Of a stretch of 64,000 bases of DNA, positions 11,365-21,697 are shown in pieces. The notes beneath the pieces were generated by a model. That model searched no databases. It saw only the letters and a program-made list of their open reading frames with translations, and was not told the DNA's origin. This stretch comes from Tenebrio molitor (Eukaryota > Arthropoda > Insecta > Coleoptera > Tenebrionidae), in contig NC_091046.1 of assembly GCF_963966145.1 (NCBI RefSeq), positions 2,728,001 through 2,792,000 of the forward strand. The letters are read 5' to 3'. A program made the translations under genes and the position numbers. How positions within the stretch are numbered: position 1 is the first letter of the stretch; each line of letters begins with the position of its first letter.

Positions 11365-11485
11365 TGTGCAATTCGTAGGAAAAGTGTTTTTTCCCTACTC
11401 GACGCGTTTTTAATCTCGACTTCGTCTCGATTAAAAATCCCGCATCTCGTAAGGAAAAAAATCACTTTTCCTAACTTATTGCACA
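11365..11485. repeat. Foldback MITE, TGTGCAAT ends
   Basis: Inverted ends TGTGCAATTCGTAGGAAAAG and the complement of CTTTTCCTAACTTATTGCAC flank a second palindrome (AATCTCGACTTCGTCTCGATT). It is the last inserted piece before CAP copy 2 resumes. Confidence 0.6.
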
Positions 11486-11493
11486 AATAGCTA

Positions 11494-11625
11494 TTGTGTG
11501 GAAAGCTCGAACCCGTTCCTACCGATAGTGGGGAGGAACCGTCAACCGACAAAGGATCTGAGCGACTCGTCCCAAGCCAAATAATATCTTTGTGTGCCTT
11601 CGTGGCTTTATTCTATTTTTGCTGA
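11494..11625 (+). pseudogene. CAP gene copy 2, 3' end of exon 2
   Basis: Forty-three codons plus stop: LCGKLEPVPTDSGEE, then STDKGSERLVPSQIISLCAF and a hydrophobic end FYFC. This matches the C-terminal linker and tail of the intact copy at 33799 and continues the frame left at 10204. AATAAA follows at about 11640. Confidence 0.85.
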
Positions 11626-11776
11626 CGCTCTTCTTTACATCAATAAATTTCTGTTTTATAACTGACAATACATTTTCGATTTTGACGTTTTCTTCACTAT
11701 CTTCACCCCATTGAAATATCAGTGAATCATCATTATAACTGACATTACATTTTTGTACTCATAGCCTCGAAATATA

Positions 11777-12085
11777 GTATATAACGGTATTAGGCCGATA
11801 TGGGTTATATAACAGACATGGTTGAGGTATTGTAAAATCGAGGCGGAGCCGAGATTTTATAATCAACCGAGTCTGTTATATCCATATCGGCCGTATGTTG
11901 TTTTATAGTTTTCTTTATACCAATAATACTTAACATTTAACGATGATTTATTTGTAAGACTGACATTTCTCTTTACTTCAAAAATTAAATTTAGTTGTCA
12001 TCTGTGCCGTAACCGTAGCAACGGTAGCAAAAATAACGGCCTCGGTCTGATAATTTTGAATAACGGCCTAGTCTGTTATAGGTAT
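11777..12085. repeat. Palindromic repeat with TATAAC and GGCCGATATGG motifs
   Basis: GGCCGATATGGGTTATATAA and its near complement (about 11793 and 11890) enclose a smaller palindrome (AAATCGAGGCGGAGCCGAGATTT). Related sequence (GGCCTAGTCTGTTATA) recurs at 12068. It looks like a short inverted-repeat transposon; exact ends are uncertain. Confidence 0.5.
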
Positions 12086-12233
12086 CATATCAATCAAGCA
12101 TTGAGTACTGATAAATCCTAATAACAGTATGGTATAAAGAAAAGTATTTTTCTACAATCCTTAACATAATTTTCTTCACGCACCAGTGCAAGAAACAGGT
12201 GTTTCGCGGACAGTTCCTGCGCGCACTGTTTTA

Positions 12234-12360
12234 TACAGGTGTCCCAGAACTCGCGTATGCAAAAATTGGTGCTCCCCCGCGAGAAGTTAGAACGCCAGAG
12301 ACTGAAGATGCTGTTCTTCAGTCCTTTGATGACGACGGTAGAAGAAGTACTATGGCGGAC
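12234..12360. mobile_element. Fragment related to the TACAGGGTGTCCCAGAA element family
   Basis: It begins TACAGG-TGTCCCAGAACTCG and continues into about 80 bp (GAGAAGTTAGAACGCCAGAG onward) that matches 17400-17480 in inverse orientation. It is probably an internally deleted end of the same family as the element at 16357-19622. The region from here to 12617 shows nothing else clear. Confidence 0.55.
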
Positions 12361-12617
12361 AAAAAATTTTGAATGACTTCTTATTCTTTTGACATATAAA
12401 TGTAAAACTGGCTTTATGGTCAACTAACCTCATTTTTTATTTTTGTCTTGTCATGTCACCAGTGACAGATTAGTCAATCATAGATTAAAACACAAAAATT
12501 TTGATGTGCCTATGTCGGCTCACGAATGGTGAACGTGGATGAATCGTAATCGTTGCTGTACATTCTTTGCCGTCGAAATTGCGAAAGTCGCTGCAGCCCC
12601 TAGGCTATCGAGTGGTG

Positions 12618-12872
12618 TATAGTTCTCCCAGAGCTGCAGCGATTTTATGGCAGGGTACCATTGTCTAAACGTTAACAACACCGACAATAGGTTTAAACCG
12701 CAAGTACAACCCCTAATCGTAAATTCGTCCAAGTACTACCCTGTAAACTGATAGGTATAGAACGAAAATGATGATTGACAGGGGTCTGTTTATGTCGTTT
12801 ATCGGCATCTCAACAGGCGTAATAATTACTATTACCCTGCCATAAAATCGCTGCAGCTCTGGGAGAACTATA
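12618..12872. mobile_element. MITE with about 40-bp inverted repeats
   Basis: TATAGTTCTCCCAGAGCTGC and the next 20 bp are repeated in perfect inverse complement at 12833-12872, with TA at the edges. It is 255 bp long with no coding capacity. The length and perfection of the arms suggest recent spread. Confidence 0.7.
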
Positions 12873-12916
12873 TAGTAGCTAGGTAGTAGTAACAGTACAG
12901 TTAATTTCAAAGTAAA

Positions 12917-13196
12917 GGCGTTAACGTTACGTCGATGTTAAAACGTTAATGTTAACATTAGATCTAGAAATTCAAAATTACATGTATTTCATTGTGGACG
13001 GTTCACAATGACGTTATGATGAAAATTAATGTTCCACGGTATTGTTAGCGTTAACGTTAGTTCTAGAAATGTTCTGGATTCTTAACGTTACATTCTAACA
13101 TTAGCCAACGGAAATAATTTATAAAAAGTACTGAAATACATGTAATTTGATCTAACGCTAACATTAACGTTTTAACATCGACGTAACGTTAACGCC
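12917..13196. mobile_element. AACGTTA-rich MITE
   Basis: Arms of about 65 bp start GGCGTTAACGTTACGTCGAT and return in complement at the right end. Short runs of TTAACGTTA recur through both arms and the centre. It is non-coding and 280 bp long. Confidence 0.65.
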
Positions 13197-13870
13197 ATTG
13201 TGAAAGGGCTGTTATAGAGTACACTTAATTTTCTATAGTGTGAAATGTACTTACATTATTTGTCAATGATCAATCTCAATTTTGACAAACAAAATGCCTA
13301 ATCTTACCGAAAACGTGAAAGTACTCATTTTTTCAAAATTAGAAGAAGGGTGGTCAGTATTATAACATCGCGAAGAGCACCGTGCAGAGGATAAAACAGA
13401 CAATATTATGGTGTTCTAAAATATCAGCGACGTTTTATGTTGTCAAACTTACCTAACCTGTATAAAAAATATGACGCAAAATTTCAAAAAGGCATCTTTA
13501 CATGTGGAAAACATTATAATAAATCGACTTCTTGATTTTTGAGGTGTACTCGATAATTTTGAAATTAACTGTACCTATCTAGTTCTTAGAGGTTTAGCAT
13601 CAACACAAAATCAGGAATGTCTTCATTATAGACGAAACCAAATTTAATCCTATTTACGTCAAGACAGAACGACCCAATAGGTTGCATTTTGGTACGCAAA
13701 TATCAAAAAATTCAAAGTACAGATCAATCCACAATACTAACAAATTATAACATTTTATTCAATTTTGACAGTTTAATGTGACTTTATTAACTCCACAACA
13801 ACCGTCATAAGTAGGCAATGATTCACTAGTGAAATTTTATGGATTTGATTCACTAGTGAATTAAATTTTT
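13197..13870. other. AT-rich spacer
   Basis: I see no gene or clear element. Short repeats of ATTCACTAGTGAA occur near 13818 and 13847, and a related ATTCACTAGTGGATT lies near 14305, outside the next element. Confidence 0.4.
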
Positions 13871-14165
13871 TTTATCTACGATCGTGTAAAAAGTAGGCAC
13901 TTTTTGCACTAAAAATCGTTGTCAAAGTTGACGTTTAGAGAAACTGACGGAATCGTTCTCTAAAAGTTTTAGAGCACGATTTCTCGCTTTTATGGCATAG
14001 AACTGTCAGAATACAACAATCGAATTTGTTGGAAACATTGTTTAGGTTGCTAAGCGACGTGGTTCTCAAACGATTTTGGTTATTCATGAAATATTGAACC
14101 AATGATAATTATTTTATACAAATTTATGTTGAAACCGGTGTGATGATCTCACGATCGTAGATAAA
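13871..14165. mobile_element. MITE with TTTATCTACGATCGTG ends
   Basis: Perfect 16-bp inverted ends TTTATCTACGATCGTG / CACGATCGTAGATAAA enclose 263 bp without coding sequence. The class is not clear. Confidence 0.5.
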
Positions 14166-14351
14166 ATGTTGTAAGACATACGTGTAAAAAGTTCCTTTGT
14201 TGCACTCACATCTTTTAAAATACTCCCTCGTACCTCGGTCGTATTTTAAACCCGTTCGTGCAATAAAGAATAACTTTTTGCACTTATATCTTAAATAACT
14301 ATTAATTCACTAGTGGATTAAAAAAAATTTCAATGGAGAACAAACATATTT

Positions 14352-14963
14352 TACCGGGTGATTTTAAATGAATGTAACTTTTTTTCATAGGTTGGTAATA
14401 TTATTGTTGGTTATTCTGCTTTTTAATGTGATAGTTGACATAAACATAGGCGTCCTTGCCTATTTGACACAATTTATTAATACATAAAATGACGTACGTA
14501 AAGTCCATTCAAAAATCAAAAAACCACCACCTGTTGCGTTAGGTTGGTAAAATTTAAAAAACCCTAGGTAGATATTTTTTCATACTATGTTGGTAGCTAT
14601 AAATTACGACATTTATTTATTTGATTCAAAATAAAATTCAATTGCTTTGAATTTCGTTCATATTGTTTTATTAGCAGCACGTTTCATTTATTTATTGATT
14701 GTTATTATTTTTACTTAAACACGCCCAGAAAAACAAGACACTTAATAAACATTTAACCTCAAAATTACAAGTCTCACCAAATTTTACACTAGACAGCGTT
14801 GCCGATAGTAATTATCGAGGAAAATGCGACGTTGGTGGTTTTTTGATTTTTGAATGGACTTTACGCCAATGTGTTGATTAAAGTATCAAGTTTGCCAAAA
14901 TAATTTATGAAAAATGTTCCCAACTTAAGAAAAAAAGTCACAATCATTTAAAATCACCCGGTA
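14352..14963. mobile_element. MITE with TACCGGGTGATTTTAAATGA ends
   Basis: The 20-bp inverted ends have TA at each edge, and a second inner inverted pair (AAGTCCATTCAAAAATCAAA and complement, about 14501 and 14843) lies inside. It is 612 bp long. A 60-codon frame inside (14699-14881) shows no motif. A mariner-type origin is likely from the TA edges. Confidence 0.6.
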
Positions 14964-15260
14964 TTATTTGTAAATACATTAACATTCTATTATTCTTTCT
15001 CTTTGGTGTCTGTAATATAAAACTTACAATTATGTACATTACTAAAATTTATACCAAATCGACGATGAACGGGCAAATTTATGTCCTGATGGTTGATTTC
15101 TATACTTGACACCGCGTTTGACCCAGACGAGCCTGCTGCCAAATCCGAGGCTGATTCATTCTGAATAATTGTTGATGATTGGTTAATGATTTTTCTTGAA
15201 ATATCAATTATATTATTGAGAGAATCCTCTATGTCTATCTAATTGCGGTTCAGCTTATTA
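14964..15260. other. Spacer without recognised features
   Basis: AT-rich sequence. A minus-strand stretch near 15090-15240 is rich in Asn and Ser codons but has no recognisable domain. Confidence 0.3.
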
Positions 15261-15642
15261 TGAAATTTTCAAGGGTGCCGTGAAAAACAATCGGAATACA
15301 AATAGCAACAAATGTCAAGTGTCAGTTTGAAAATTTTCACGTGCGATTTTGAAGTGTTTTATTATTATTTTCTTGGAAAACATGGTTAATAATAATAATA
15401 ATTATCTCACCGATATGTTTGAAGTTCACGTTGAATGTAATAAAAAATCGAAATCAAGCCGTACGACCTTACAGTTAATCTATTGTTCTCGTGATGATTA
15501 TTTTTATTATTATTCATGTTTTCCAAGAAAACAATAAGAAAGCACTCCAAGATTGCACGTGAAAATTTTCAAACTGACACTTGACATTTGTTGCTACATA
15601 TTTGTATTCCGATTGTTTTTCACAACACACATGAAAATTTCA
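15261..15642. mobile_element. Foldback MITE with about 130-bp arms
   Basis: TGAAATTTTCAAGGGTGCCG at the left and its near complement at the right begin arms that run for about 130 bp, including AACAATCGGAATACAAATA and TTTTCTTGGAAAACATG. The short loop sits near 15395-15490. A transcript across it would form a very long hairpin. The next 300 bp to 15954 show nothing clear. Confidence 0.65.
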
Positions 15643-15954
15643 CAATTTTTTCAGTGAGCTATCGACCAAATTATAACTTTTAATACATCATTAGATTTAG
15701 AAAAAAAAAACCCTACCAGACTAGCAAAAAAACTACATGTGTCCATTAAAAAAAAAAAGTTGACTATCGTTAGCTATTGAAGATAAGGCAAAAAAATTAT
15801 TTTGTCCGGTGAGACGATCCGAGTTCTCATTTTTCAACGGTTGCTATGAAAATCGTCTACGTTAACCAATGAAATCAACGAAAATCTTTCGTTGCTAGAT
15901 GACGGCTGTTCATTGTTCACCTAGGTTAATAATGAAAATAAATAAATAATTATT

Positions 15955-16195
15955 TAACGGGTGACTATTAAAATTTTCACTTAGGGTTGGCTATGGATCA
16001 TTCTTTGTTATCCGTTGCACCTTAGACACTGATAAGTTCGACATGTCAATAAAATGTTTTTTCTCTTAATTTGGTTATGTTTCAATTGTACTGACTGACA
16101 TTTGTCGTTCGTTCTTGCGTGTGTCTAAAGTAACAGAAAAAATAAAAACTGGTTCAAAGCCAACTCCAAGTGAAAATTTTAATAGTCACCCGTTA
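15955..16195. mobile_element. MITE with TAACGGGTGACTATTAAAAT ends
   Basis: Inverted ends of about 28 bp enclose 241 bp of non-coding DNA. Nearby at 16216-16268 is a dispersed repeat (GGAATTACGCACTTGATCA) that recurs inverted at about 34165-34232. Confidence 0.6.
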
Positions 16196-17219
16196 TTTAT
16201 TTTCATTAATTAAAAACATGTTTTTTTGGAATTACGCACTTGATCATTGTCATTCTTAGAAAAATCAGATAATAAAGATAAAAATTGGGAACACATTATC
16301 ACACACACCTGGAATACAAAATGGAATTTTCCAATTTTTTTTCCTTTATCGAAACATACAGGGTGTCCCAGAACTCGCGGATCAAATTGAAACTGTATAT
16401 TCCTTGATGGTAATGAAGGTAAAAAACGTTTAGAAAAATATTCAGGGTGCAACAGCTTTATGAGAAAATTGAGTACCTTCCCTCAATTGCCAAGCAACGT
16501 ATAATTCGATGAATAATAAAATTATTTTCAATATTTATCTGGTCAACTTGTCGAAACAGACGTCAAAAGTGACATCTACTTTTGAAATAACCAAAAATGG
16601 GATAATTGCGCCAAAGGCAGGTGAATAATTGTATAGAATCTAAATCAGGGAACGCAAGAAGTTTCTTCTTCCGACAATGAATGAAATATGGTTTGTTATG
16701 AGCGAAAATTTCCAGAGCAATTGTAACCTTGAGGGGTATGGGAAATTGACGGGAGGGATTTGATGAATTGAACCTTTGTTGATGGAAGGTAAAATGGCGA
16801 CGTAGCGTCAAGTGAGTAATACATATTAAGTACTACCTTAAAAATCTTAGTAAAAAGTGAAATATGCAGGGCCTGTGAAGTGAATCGGAATCACAAGAAA
16901 TTTATCCTGACTCCTGTGCATACACTCTGCATCTGCAACGTATTAGCGCAGCTACACGAGCGGGACTCGTCATCGTCGAAATGAAAGAAAAGACTTTTAG
17001 GAACATTCTTGACATTGCTAAAAAAGCTGGAGTTACACGTAGGTTTTGAGCAACAAATCAAGCATAGTGGCAGTTCTGAAAGAAAGAAGACAAAACTGGA
17101 TTGAACTAACCTATTTATTTTAGCATCATTATTAGTAAAAATTTAAGATCAAATTTTATAACTAAACGATGTAGAATGCAACAAATGAAATAAGAAACAT
17201 GCAAAATAAAAAGAATAAT

Positions 17220-17633
17220 TTATAACATGTGTTCAAATTGACCACCTTTCATCTGAAGGAATAGGCGAGCTCGTTTCATTAAATTTTCCCTTGCCAGTCT
17301 AAGCACATTAGGAATAACAGTAGCCAGTGTTTCGTGAATTTGGTTATTTAGTTCTTCTAAAATATTGATAGGTTCGCGGTAAATATAGTTTTTCAAATAT
17401 ACTTCTTCTACCGTCGTCATCAAAGGACTGAAGAACAGCATCTTCAGTCTCTGGCGTTCTAACTTCTCACGGGGGACCACCAATTTCTTGTCAGGTAGGC
17501 ACCAAGGACCCAGTGTCTCGAGCACGGTACACCAACCATAGAAATACGTTATAATTTGGATATGGCAAACGTCGTGGAAAACGTATTGTATATTCCCTTG
17601 CATCCTCACGTGCATTGCGCCGGCACTCTCCAT
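17220..17633 (-). pseudogene. C-terminal remnant of a Tc1/mariner-type transposase
   Basis: The last 55 residues (YIYREPINILEELNNQIHET ... MKGGQFEHML) have the pattern of the C-terminus of the arthropod transposases linked to TACAGGGTGTCCCA-ended elements, and they match the remnant at 18022-18190 in the nested element. The first half of the frame shows no catalytic motif. It is not expected to be a functional enzyme. Confidence 0.6.
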
Positions 17634-17668
17634 AAATTATGAGCATTTCGGCATACTCTGCAGCTGTA

Positions 17669-19310
17669 TACAGCGTGTCCCAGAATTGGCGCCATACCCT
17701 TGTATGACAGATACAGAATCGTTAAAGAAACTCATATTTGTAAAAAAAAATGTCCAGGCTTCAAGGCTTTAAGAGTTAGAGACTATTAAAATTGACCAAT
17801 GAGGAGACAATTTTTCAAATTGAACTTTAGGTCGTTGAAAGTGAGCCATGTAAAAAATCTAAATCCAAGTGTTAACGAAGTTTGAATGATTTTTTTTGAC
17901 AATACTGACGTTTCTAAATGTCATAGATAGGTGGTTATTTTAAAGAAATTCCATGATCACAAAAAAAAAACTATAAAAACGTTTATTAGAAACCATCGTA
18001 TTTAATAACAATTAATTTCACATAAGATGTTCAAACTGCCTTCCACCCACTTCATACACAGAGTTGCTCATCGCAGCAAGTTATTTTGAACATTTCGTAA
18101 CATCTCAGATATCAGAGCCGCAATAGACTCCTGCAGTCTGTTTTTCAATTCTTCCAAAGTGTCCACTGGCTCACGGTGTATATAGTCTTTATAAATTGAT
18201 TCCACAGAAAAAAATCCATTCCTCGACTGATCCAGCTATGCGGATACCATGTATTCAGTACTTGCTGGGTTAACCTTGAATTTTGGGGAGGGACACCGTC
18301 ATGCTGAAACCATATTTGTCTCCTCGAGTTTAAATCGATGTCTTCTAATAATTCCGGAAGATTGTTTTCAAGAAAATCTGAATAATCTTCACCATTTAGA
18401 CGTCGAGGAAGACGAAAAGGTCCTATCTAAAAATACAAACATTACAAATCTTAGATTAAAGTGAAATCACTAAAGTTATTAGTATTACCAAGCGATCATC
18501 AATTATTCCAGCCCACACATTAGTACTAAATTTTTCTTGAAAACCTCTAACTCCAATAATATTTGGATTTTCATCCGCCCATAAGTGCCAGTTGTGAGTG
18601 TTATACATCCCTTCTCTTGAAAATGAGCATTCCTCGGTAAAAAGAATATTCCGAGCGAAGTTTGGATTCATTTTGCTGCAACAATCATCGGCAAAATCCT
18701 ATTCTTCTATGATAGTCTGCTTCTTGAAGCTGCTGAACTCTCGTATATTGATATTGAGAAGGATGTAACTGCTGCTCTTGAATAATGCCATGTGTAGTGG
18801 ATTTAGAAGAACCAACCATACGCGCAATTACACGAACACTTCTTCTTGGGTCATCATCCACAGCAGTTCAAGAACTGCTTCTTCCACTTCTACTTCACGT
18901 GCCTGACGTGGAGCTCTAGCTACACCTTTTTTTACTGGCATTACACTACCCGTTTCTCTAATTCGATTGAGTAGTTTTAATATGACATGATTGTCGAGAT
19001 GACGTCGATCTGGAAAACGAATGGCAAACTCACGAGCAGCAGTTGCTGCATTAGAAAATGACATGACTGACAAAATTATGAAAAAACGTCAGTGTCAAAA
19101 TAATTCATTCAAAATCACCATGATTTTACATGGCACGCTTTGGAAATTGTTGTAGTCTTTTAGGAAAAATGCTTCCTCATTGGTCAACTTAAACAATTCC
19201 TAGCTCTCTAATGCTTGAAGCCTGAACATTTTTTTTTGCAAATTTGAATTTCTTTAGTGATCACGATTCTGCTATTCATCGGTATGGCGCCAATTCTGGG
19301 ACACGCTGTA
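17669..19310 (-). mobile_element. Nested DNA transposon, TACAGCGTGTCCCAGAATTG ends
   Basis: Inverted ends TACAGCGTGTCCCAGAATTG plus GCGCCATACC bound 1642 bp, with TA at both edges, inserted inside the related element 16357-19622. It contains a decayed full-length transposase on the minus strand. Confidence 0.75.
18022..19073 (-). pseudogene. Decayed Tc1/mariner-type transposase of the nested element
   Basis: Pieces in order: an N-terminal HTH-like part (NAATAAREFAIRFPDRRHLD at 19073-18828); a core part (NILFTEECSFSREGMYNTHN, then WADENPNIIGVRGFQ, 18671-18456); WFQHDG near 18290; and the end YIHREPVDTLEELKNRLQES near 18190. The core normally reads FTDE, so the first acid is Glu here. The pieces lie in different frames and are separated by stops. 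This is a dead copy of a family often annotated as generic transposable-element protein in arthropods. Confidence 0.65.
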
Positions 19311-19620
19311 TATGTTACGATACGAAGTTTGACAATTTCGAATCAAATTATAACTTGACGTTGTCAAAATCTTCACAGTTGCCCAAACATTTACTTGAAA
19401 TTCCATACCATTCTTACTAGAATTATGTTGCTAGGCAATTCAAACCTTTGGTTAAATTTACGTGAAATTCAAATTAACAGCGTCCTTCTGATTGGTCAAC
19501 TTGAATTATTCATTACAAAAAATCGATTATACCCTGTCCTTTTTTTTAAACGCTATTGCTTTCAGTTATCACCAAGGAAAACGCACTGTAAATTTGATCC
19601 GCGAGTTCTGGGACACCCTG

Positions 19621-19630
19621 TATATAAAAG
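19621..19630 (+). promoter_or_regulatory. TATA box of the DM9 gene, at a transposon end
   Basis: TATATAAAAG lies 48 bp before the ATG at 19678. An initiator-like TCATTAA follows near 19640-19650. The first two bases (TA, 19621-19622) are also the outermost bases of the transposon ending ACACCCTGTA. The element therefore seems to have inserted into the TA of the TATA box and rebuilt it. Confidence 0.6.
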
Positions 19631-19677
19631 GCAATTTCTCTCATTAACAATCAAAACGTTCCTCCAACTTTGGCAAT

Positions 19678-20319
19678 ATGGCGAGAGCAATTTGTGTTGC
19701 AATTTTTGTTTTGTTCACCTGTCAAACATCTTATTCTTTTACAAGTAAGTGAATGGAATGCACATTAACAACCAACTAACAACAGATTTAGGCTACGGCT
19801 GGCGAGAGTACACCGGAGAAGTACCCGAAGATGCCATTGTGGGAGGAAAAGATTCCAACGGCACAGGTATCTACATCGGTCAGGCTTACGTCAGAAACAT
19901 GGGCTTAGTGGTAGTCCAGATAACTCCTGGAGTCCGAGAAGTCTTTGCCCCCATTCACGGAGTTGAAAAAATTGACAAATACATCAAGGTAACGAAGTAC
20001 CTACTTCTTGGTTGGAGTGCCCCATGACAATTGATGTTTCTTTCAGATCCTCTGTGGTCTTCAACAGAATGTCTACTGGATGTCGTCTGATCCCAGCAAC
20101 ATTCACTCGGACCTGATTGACAAAGAAGCAGTCGTAGGAGGACACGAAGACGATTGGGGCTACACGAGCATCGGAAGGATAAATTACCAAGGTGACATCA
20201 ATATCGGTAAAATCAATACCTTCTCTATCGAAGAAGCCTACCTCTTCTTCATCAACAACGGTACAGAGCAAGAAGTAACCACCTCGTACGAGATCCTCAT
20301 GTACGACGACAAAGTTTAG
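19678..20319 (+). CDS. Secreted DM9-domain (DUF3421) protein, three exons
   Basis: Exons are 19678-19744, 19786-19988 and 20047-20319, with GTAAGT/CAG and GTAACG/CAG borders. The phases fit and give 180 residues. Residues 1-20 form a signal peptide (hydrophobic core ICVAIFVLF). The rest is a DM9 repeat pair: GYGWREYTGEVPEDAIVGGK, then YIGQAYV and a second WG-containing half with NTFSIEEAYLFF and the closing YEILMYDD. DM9 proteins are small and often secreted or vesicle-associated; some mollusc members bind mannose and insect ones respond to infection, so a recognition role is possible but not shown here. AATAAA lies at about 20327. The gene is intact amid transposon debris, and a strong TATA box sits just upstream. 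Confidence 0.85.
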
Positions 20320-20371
20320 ACGTGTGAATAAATATTTATTAACAAATAATGTAAGCGTTTGTCAAACCAAG

Positions 20372-20517
20372 TACCGTGAGATCATTTAAATTTATAATTA
20401 GAGCAGACTATGACTTTAAAATTATATTGGTAACACCGTTGACATCTTGATTTGGTTTGTCAAAGTGTCGCTTCAAAATTCGAAATTTTAATTATAAATT
20501 TAAATGATCTCACGGTA
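20372..20517. mobile_element. MITE with TACCGTGAGATCATTTAAAT ends
   Basis: Perfect inverted repeats of about 29 bp bound a 146-bp unit just downstream of the DM9 gene. It is non-coding. The TA edges suggest a mariner-type origin. The 170 bp that follow are A-rich and hold nothing clear. Confidence 0.65.
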
Positions 20518-20692
20518 TTTGTAATATAACACTTTCATCTACTTGTCCCTTCAATTGTCGATGCTTCCTCGGAGCCTCGTTTCTAAAATCTGAATTATAA
20601 AATAAATAACTTAACGTGCTTTTAGTTATTTTATTAAACTTAAAATTAAAAGTTTAAAATAAAAAAAAAATTACAAAATAAAACTGAAGAAG

Positions 20693-21400
20693 TCAATATT
20701 TGATCCTTGCTCCATTTTGTTGTACAGCCAAGAGCAATTTATTCCTCATGGACAGACACAGATTTCGGTGATAATTCGGGGGTAATACTATCCATGCTTC
20801 GGTAATCGCAATCTAAAGTTCTTCCCTGTTTCGAAATATTCTCCGCTGAGCTTTTAATTTTTTTACTAATAATCCCCACATATTCTCGGTTGGATTTAGA
20901 TCCGGACTGCGGCTTGGCCACTCAAGGACGTTTATATTACGATCTTGAACCCATGCTGCTACCCTATGTGCTGTGTGGATTGAGCAATTGTCATGTTGAA
21001 AAATAAAATTATTATTGGGAAAATGTGGTTCCACAGAAGGCAGCAGCACGTTTTCAAGAATCCTAATATAAACGGCACTGGTTAACCTCTCCTCCACATG
21101 TAAGATTACCTCCGGACTCTCCACCGAAATCCTGGCCCACATATTTACCGAAAAACGACCACTACAATGGGTAGCAGGTAGCATCAACATAACGTTCTTC
21201 GTACCTCGTATTCCTGGGTCGATATACTCTTATTCGGCCATTGGGGCACGATTGAAACGTTTTTTCGTCTGAGAAAACTACTCGACTCCAGAAGGCATCA
21301 TCCTCTGGCAAGTGTTGCAGAGCAAAACTAACTCTGACTTCCTTGTGGCGAGGTGTTAAGGTCATTTTTCTTGCTGCCACGTGATTCTTTATCCCACTTG
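20693..21400 (-). pseudogene. Tc1-type transposase, broken (DD34E)
   Basis: The first frame (21400-21162) has VVFSDEKTFQS with the first Asp. The second (21190-20813) has FIFQHDNCSIHTA with the second Asp and RSPDLNPTENMWG with the Glu, 34 residues apart as in Tc1. A frameshift near 21165-21190 separates them, and a TAG after REEL (about 20812) interrupts the C-terminal end, which stops near 20693. The paired-like N-terminal DNA-binding domain is absent, so the copy is also 5' truncated. Confidence 0.8.
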
Positions 21401-21689
21401 CCTTTATTGGTCATCGAGCAGTTATCACCGACCCCGGGAAATGAGTTAATGCCAGTGCTTCCTCAGCGTTAGAGAAAGGCCTATTCAGGAAGCTCTCGAT
21501 GGACACAATTCTTGGAGAGAATTCCTGCAAGGGACCAAGACCGTACCGGAATCAAAAACGCGATGGCCTTCAGCTACGAAGTACATTCCCGCTTTCGCCC
21601 ATCTTCTTAGAAGCGTCCTCTGGAGTGCGACACATATGGAGGGAAAAGTAATCACACAAGAGTCGACTCGCTCTTGGACCATTTCGGAA
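21401..21689. other. Unassigned stretch left of the SINE
   Basis: GC-richer than its surroundings and open in places on both strands, but without a motif I can name. It continues at 22139 once the SINE is ignored, so it was one sequence before that insertion. Confidence 0.35.
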
Positions 21690-21697
21690 TGAAGGTT
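21690..21697. repeat. Left target-site duplication of the SINE
   Basis: TGAAGGTT here matches TGAAGGTT at 22131-22138. Confidence 0.7.

Larger units (their letters stand above)
10205..11493. mobile_element. Composite insertion of inverted-repeat elements in CAP copy 2
   Basis: This block separates two in-frame halves of a CAP exon. Inverted ends CTACTAGAGTTTGGAAAA (about 10208-10225) and TTTTCCAAACTCCAGTAG (about 11335-11353) bound most of it. Inside are a palindromic unit (10287-10422), a second inverted pair TTTTTTCCAACGTCAAG / CTTGACGTTGGAAAAATA (about 10421 and 11108) around a recombinase remnant, and a foldback element (11365-11485) at the right edge. The insertion order and target duplications cannot be resolved by eye. 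Confidence 0.6.
16357..19622 (-). mobile_element. DNA transposon, TACAGGGTGTCCCAGAA ends, IS630-Tc1-mariner type
   Basis: Inverted ends TACAGGGTGTCCCAGAACTC plus GCGGATCAAATT are present at both edges, with TA as the likely target duplication. Inside is only the C-terminal part of a transposase (17633-17220), and a related element (17669-19310) is inserted in the middle. Without the nested element it is about 1.6 kb. Its right end touches the TATA box of the DM9 gene. Frames elsewhere inside (for example on the plus strand near 16945-17049) have no assignable function. Confidence 0.75.

Noticed and set aside
12118..12423. 101-codon minus-strand frame
   Set aside because: It overlaps a transposon-end fragment and has no domain pattern or homologous partner in the window.
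15349..15537. 62-codon frame (MKCFIIIFLE...) in the foldback element
   Set aside because: It spans the two arms of an inverted repeat, which explains its symmetry, and it shows no protein motif.
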